From: Phallusia mammillata
Lineage: Eukaryota; Chordata; Ascidiacea; Phlebobranchia; Ascidiidae
Direction of reading: 5' to 3'
Assembly: GCA_003260075.1 (NCBI GenBank)
Contig: QLIY01000113.1
Coordinates: 111,005 to 175,004 of the forward strand
Length of the DNA: 64,000 nucleotides
Of the stretch, positions 62,438 through 64,000 are shown piece by piece. The notes beneath the pieces were generated by a model, which searched no databases, was not told the DNA's origin, and worked only from the letters and a program-made list of their open reading frames with translations. The translations under genes and the position numbers were made by a program. The number at the start of each line of letters is the position of its first letter. Position 1 is the stretch's first letter.

Positions 62438-63688
62438 TAAGATCTGTTCCCCTGTAAATTGTTTGGCTGACGTTGATATAAGGAGGTTGGACTGGTAGTA
62501 ATGGTTGAGCGATGACGGTTCGGCTCAGCTCGTAGAAAATATCTGGACAACAACAGTTTAGTTTATAAAATATTCTAAGTAACCAACCCTCTTTAGTTTG
62601 AGCCTCTGTTCTGTACCAGATTACGTTGTTGTTTCTATACACTTACTTACTTACTTATACTAAATATTTTCTCAATTAAACGTATTTAAAGCATTAAAAC
62701 GCCCAAGGGAATGTTATGGGGGGGGGGGCGTCACTAGCAAGTGAACCTTACAAACAGTTGTTTTCAGTTTTATTTTCAAATAGGAGCAAACTGTTTAATC
62801 GCCTTAAATATACCGACTTACAAATGTACTAACTAATTTATGTACATAGTGTTGCAAAATCCAAAGAAGCAACAATGGTGAGAAAAAGAAGCAGATTGGT
62901 TAACCACCTTCAGTGTTAAATACAGCCAGTCTATATTGGCAGGTTGTATATTTCTCCAGGGATCTGTCTTCATACATAAGATCTGTTCCTCTGTATATTG
63001 TTTGGCTGACGTTTATATAAGGAGGTTGGACTGGTGGTAATGGTTGAGCGATGACGGTTCGGCTCAGCTCGTAGAAAATATCTGGATAACAACCGTTTAG
63101 TTTATAAAATATTCTAAGTAACCAACCCTGTTTAGTTTGAGCCTCTGTTGTGTACCAGATTACGTTGTTGTTTCTATACACTTATTCACTTACTTATACT
63201 AAATATTTCCTCAATTAAACGTATTTAAAGCATTAAAACGCCCAAGGGAATGTTATGTTTAAATATTTACAAACTCGAGCTACAAAATTGGCTCAGATAA
63301 TTGAATAAATTGTGGACAAACGTTAGGAATGTTTCGCCATTCCTAGCGAATCATGTATATTTTGAACTAAATGTGACTTATGATAATTCCCACATAGTGA
63401 ATATTTCTCAGTTAAGGTTGGTTTTGTAGTTTTACAGTCTTGCTTTGTTTTCACTATTTACTAATTTTATTCATACAAAGAAAGTTAAATGGACCACTCT
63501 TTTACTACAAATTCTGATATACCTGGCCCATTAGGATACTTGGGTGGTTTCCACTGCACACTGACGTGTCGTTCTGTGATTGGTGTAAGTATGGGTGGGT
63601 CCAAATCACGTGGTACAGCGGAAAGGGTCTTCACATGGGTGGTGGGGCTTTCGGTGCATCCCCCAGTCGTGCAGGCAGTAATAGAAAC
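36976..63688 (-). CDS. USH2A-like: Usherin-like transmembrane protein, 3' part (5' end outside window)
   Basis: About 40 exons form one open, phase-compatible chain of roughly 2,600 residues; upstream exons lie beyond 64000. Order from the N-terminal side: FN3 repeats, a CC-rich block, about 15 more FN3 repeats, one TM helix and a 170-odd-residue cytoplasmic tail. Usherin is the vertebrate protein with this architecture; it is a basement-membrane, periciliary and stereociliary ankle-link protein that binds PDZ scaffolds such as whirlin. FN3 repeats show PNG(V/I) turns, KPYTxY tyrosine corners and APP(S/T)G linkers. The laminin-type N-terminal domains that would confirm usherin are not in the window. 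Poly-G junctions break or duplicate at least five exons. Exon coordinates are given in the block entries. Another large FN3 receptor is the alternative, but the internal Cys-rich block and the PDZ-type tail favour usherin. Confidence 0.85.
37627..37925 (-). CDS. Usherin-like: transmembrane exon
   Basis: Encodes a short extracellular stalk (SLETTPSDDNSGNGRPD), then a single hydrophobic helix IWFIVAMVAVVVVMLFAILL followed by the stop-transfer LRRMRAPERQR and a Pro-rich juxtamembrane region. It joins the FN3 exon as GTG-VLVPS and the tail exon as YSLN-SGSS, both in phase. Only one TM segment is present, giving a type I protein. Confidence 0.9.
38245..47292 (-). CDS. Usherin-like: C-terminal FN3 exons
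   Basis: Exons, in transcript order: 46991-47292, 46333-46564, 45372-45492, 44782-44932, 44361-44499, 43642-43742, 43001-43259, 42185-42376, 41476-41629, 40937-41193, 40291-40529, 39773-39990, 38535-38711, 38245-38337. Joins are continuous, for example TSAG-YVDSE, SPNV-VALNS, NSIE-VVWQF, QTR-YHDFG, PQRDQ-VTLEL, HSYS-DYDLL, NITR-YELYY, TAKL-DPSYV, GLK-VHRFK. Exon 46991-47292 carries an unusually long acidic/basic insertion with RHRSRRQ, a dibasic protease-type site. The donor at 40937 is the least certain of this set. Confidence 0.8.
38990..39036 (-). repeat. tRNA-related SINE fragment
   Basis: GGTGGGATTCAAATCCACG is an inverted B-box. Similar GGGATTCGAACCCCGGAC at 46898-46915 and GGGATTTGATCCCCGGACC at 54512-54530 also lie in usherin-like introns in the same orientation. 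None has a complete cloverleaf. Confidence 0.5.
39045..39224 (+). mobile_element. Short hAT-like MITE, perfect 8-bp TSD
   Basis: Starts CAGTGGTGGGATT and ends AATCCCACCACTG (perfect 13-bp inverted repeat). Target duplication CTTAAAAC at 39037-39044 and 39225-39232 is perfect. Only 180 bp, no coding. A C-run at 39283-39292 is followed by a second partial copy to about 39395. Confidence 0.9.
41805..41950 (+). repeat. Dispersed repeat, copy 3
   Basis: Shares CCANTTGTGCCC, ATAACGTTTTAGCGTTGCG, TGATTGTTTCAGTGCAA and GCGAAATAAAC with copies at 31497 and 15400. It is intronic in the usherin-like gene. Confidence 0.6.
42638..42833 (+). mobile_element. hAT-like MITE, CAGTGGTTCCCAACC termini
   Basis: Termini CAGTGGTTCCCAACC and GGTTGGGAATCACTG are near-perfect inverted repeats of about 15 bp. 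No clear target duplication is left. It is related by its ends to 10436 and 55775. Confidence 0.65.
43874..44033. repeat. Perfect 72-bp inverted repeat with 16-nt loop
   Basis: Arm 43874-43945 is the exact reverse complement of 43962-44033, both bounded by CTGCAG. The 16-nt spacer is ATGTCTACACTAGCCA. The sequence ATAACCGCTAT occurs at 43834-43844 and 44034-44044. It lies between usherin-like exons 43642-43742 and 44361-44499, and diverged single arms occur near 3735 and 50530. Confidence 0.95.
45291..45306 (+). ncRNA. Ciona-type spliced-leader sequence with donor, possible SL RNA gene or pseudogene
   Basis: ATTCTATTTGAATAAG is, as I recall it, the complete 16-nt leader that Ciona trans-splices onto many mRNAs. 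It is followed at once by GTACAA, a potential 5' splice donor, as in an SL RNA. Downstream, AACTATAAGTT (45310-45320) could form a small stem, and ATATTTGA (45352-45359) weakly resembles an Sm site. It lies antisense in the intron before exon 45372-45492 is spliced to 44782-44932, and its 3' end would run close to that exon's donor. SL RNA genes are usually tandem arrays and no second copy is seen here, so a stray copy or pseudogene is possible. Confidence 0.45.
45771..46172 (+). mobile_element. hAT-like MITE with internal GAGCACCGAGCAT palindromes
   Basis: Starts TAGGGATGTGCC and ends GGCGCATCCCTA (inverted, one mismatch). Flanks GAAGTAGC (45763-45770) and TAAGTAGC (46173-46180) form an 8-bp target duplication with one mismatch. 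Subterminal regions carry repeated CTCGGCCGAGCACCGAGCAT, so each end can fold on itself. Confidence 0.8.
47558..47660 (+). mobile_element. hAT-like element fragment
   Basis: CAGTGTGGTCCAACTTTATTTTG followed by GTGGGCCATTC and GCGGGCC is a hAT-type left end. No right terminus was found before the next exon at 48192. Confidence 0.35.
48192..55691 (-). CDS. Usherin-like: middle FN3 exons
   Basis: Exons, in transcript order: 55549-55691, 54792-54983, 54280-54398, 53670-53830, 52962-53121, 51824-51957, 51413-51476, 50729-51092, 49789-50246, 49242-49414, 48656-48950, 48192-48515. Phases match at every join, for example KSFQ-DNELD, GKANG-VVTQY, YVLK-VCTKS, GSDE-TSART, QYK-VVVIND, PNGE-ITLYN. The first exon completes the Cys-rich block (CDFDREYFDC). 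Exon 50729-51092 encodes SRNKRSLG, a furin-type Arg-x-Lys-Arg site in an FN3 loop. Exon 49789-50246 carries several N-glycosylation motifs (NLS, NVT). Confidence 0.8.
50530..50615 (-). repeat. Diverged arm of the 72-bp palindrome family
   Basis: ACGGCCAATTTATCGTCACCA to ATATCGAAACAGTG aligns with the right arm of 43962-44033 at most positions. It lies in the intron between exons 50729-51092 and 49789-50246. Confidence 0.55.
51720..51783 (-). pseudogene. Duplicate of the 64-bp exon 51413-51476
   Basis: A full second copy of the small exon encoding LLRRYADDQYDGG, same peptide with a few base changes, lies between G-runs at 51655-51666 and 51811-51820. If both were spliced in, the frame would shift, because 64 is not a multiple of three. 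One copy is therefore surplus. Confidence 0.8.
52569..52630 (-). pseudogene. Truncated copy of exon 52962-53121
   Basis: The last 50 bases of the exon (ACTSMGCTGSDE) with the donor recur here and end at a G-run at 52621-52630. The flanking intron is also repeated (52310-52560 against 52700-52950). Confidence 0.8.
55131..55275 (+). repeat. Poly-G junction duplication in usherin-like intron
   Basis: The 130 bp before the G-run (CTGTTTAGTTGAAAGTCTC-like to AAGGAACAAA) are repeated after it with two or three substitutions. No exon is affected. Confidence 0.85.
55775..56035 (+). mobile_element. hAT-like MITE, left neighbour of a nested cluster
   Basis: Begins CAGTGGTTCCCAACCGG and ends TTGCGGAACACTG. 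Left flank GGCTAGAG resembles the right flank ATCTAGAG at six of eight positions. It abuts the next element, which has used ATCTAGAG as its own target. Confidence 0.55.
56052..56929 (+). mobile_element. hAT-like element with perfect TSD, interrupted by a second element
   Basis: Same family as 30955-31374: starts CAGCGGTTCCCAAACT and ends AGTTTGGGAACCGCTG. Target duplication ATCTAGAG is perfect at 56044-56051 and 56930-56937. Its interior is longer because another element is inserted at 56468-56843. No transposase ORF remains. Confidence 0.9.
56468..56843 (+). mobile_element. Nested hAT-like element (CAGGGGTGTGCAAC termini)
   Basis: Begins CAGGGGTGTGCAACAGGCGGCCCGC and ends GCCCACCGGCGAAAAATGTTACACACCCATG, imperfect inverted termini of a common hAT form. 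A diverged target duplication (AACTAAAG against CTTTAAAG) may be present. A comparable right end, GCAGGTTGCCCACCCCTG, occurs near 17983-18000. Confidence 0.65.
57087..59428 (-). CDS. Usherin-like: cysteine-rich block exons
   Basis: Exons, in transcript order: 59338-59428, 58850-59109 (interrupted), 58550-58714, 58080-58226, 57087-57301. The repeated pattern is a Cys pair, a short spacer, then another Cys pair: VCCGNTLY, ECCDSNY, RQCCSGRY, EVCCKDP, DSCCGGVPY, QVCCNGEL, LQCCGGK, QVCCGSS, HNCCGVQY, TICCED, STCCSTN, ESCCNGVGY. It resembles the Cys-rich segment that interrupts the FN3 array of usherin. Paired cysteines and export through the secretory route predict disulfide bonding. Confidence 0.85.
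58850..59109 (-). CDS. Cys-rich exon interrupted by two poly-G junctions
   Basis: The 5' part (VCCGNTLYEADG to NYIAI) reads from 59109 down to about 59032, and the 3' part (KFHAWMNNRQCCSGRYLR) ends at 58850. Between them lie G-runs at 58904-58915 and 59023-59031 and a second copy of the 3' part with its intron (58916-59022). A continuous exon is not present as assembled. Confidence 0.75.
59766..63688 (-). CDS. Usherin-like: N-terminal FN3 exons in window
   Basis: Exons, in transcript order: 63523-63688, 62908-63081, 61984-62120, 61418-61616, 60719-60921, 60300-60398, 59766-59875. Junction peptides are continuous: PNGP-DIFYEL, TEG-SLASD, LQELQ-GEVHN, DDGA-PLGLS, YNIK-LEACT, PPSLK-AINSR. The Y-x-ACT-xxGC motif in the first exon is a usherin-style FN3 F/G region. 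The donor of 59766-59875 (AT|GTAGGA) is weak and is the least certain boundary. The chain continues 5' of the window, since 63688 is an acceptor. Confidence 0.8.
60600..60642 (-). pseudogene. Truncated copy of the exon at 60719-60921
   Basis: The last 35 coding bases (VIDDLKPYTVYNIK) and the donor are present, cut by a G-run at 60633-60642. The complete exon follows at 60719. Confidence 0.8.
62355..62542 (-). pseudogene. Broken duplicate of the exon at 62908-63081
   Basis: The same FN3 exon occurs here with its own acceptor and GTAAG donor, but 31 G residues at 62406-62436 replace the codons for YEDRS. The copy at 62908-63081 is intact. A further G-run at 62719-62728 lies between them. One gene copy has been represented twice. 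Confidence 0.8.
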
Positions 63689-64000
63689 CTAAAAATCAAA
63701 ATTGTAAAATAAAACGCAGGAATTCTGACATTTGACTTCAGGTTATAAAGTTGTGTCTGAAATAGAATTTTGGATTATTGTTCTTTGAACATGTCTTTAT
63801 TTTAACACTTAAGAACATTAAAAACATGTTAAAATCGGTATTCACGTTTTTTATGATTTAAATGTATTGTATGGCTTGTTTTATTTCAGCAATCATTCGT
63901 CTTCATTCAGTGAAAAACCCTAAAAATGTCATCCATTACTGATAAACCTGCATGTTGGTATTGTAAGCATACATATTTTTGTTTATTAGCCAATAACTTT

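Noticed and set aside
37500..63700. CRISPR array or bacterial-type operon
   Set aside because: The repeats are protein-domain repeats split by GT-AG introns. No prokaryotic feature is present.

Overview
The window is eukaryotic, AT-rich and intron-dense, and most probably comes from an ascidian of the genus Ciona. The main evidence is an exact copy, at 45291-45306, of the 16-nt Ciona trans-splicing leader as I remember it, followed by a GT donor. Short phase-consistent introns, an NLR gene and an usherin-type gene fit a chordate. The genus call is an inference.

Layout. Positions 1-16.1 kb hold repeats, a perfect 891-bp direct duplication around a single N, several long poly-G runs and no convincing gene. 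Positions 16124-25273 (+) hold a nine-exon divergent class A GPCR-like gene (829 codons) with a cytoplasmic tail of about 480 residues. Positions 25.3-30.5 kb are intergenic, with a three-copy ~195-bp repeat, MITEs and two unexplained ORFs. Positions 30571-35317 (+) hold a six-exon NACHT-LRR gene. From 36976 to 63688 (-) runs the 3' part of a very large usherin (USH2A-like) gene of about 40 exons. It encodes fibronectin type III (FN3) repeats, a cysteine-rich block, more FN3 repeats, one transmembrane helix and a cytoplasmic tail ending in a PDZ-ligand-like Thr-Val-Ile. Its 5' part lies beyond 64000. It converges tail to tail with the NLR gene.

Two features dominate at large scale. First, about 25 poly-G (three poly-C) runs interrupt the sequence, and most are flanked by near-identical copies of the same local sequence with SNP-level differences. 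They duplicate or break exons of all three genes, and I read them as assembly joins made through artificial homopolymer ends. Second, several non-autonomous hAT-like elements can be delimited exactly by terminal inverted repeats and 8-bp target-site duplications.

The three genes show no sign of acting in one pathway. All exon models were built by hand from splice sites and reading phase, with no transcript evidence.
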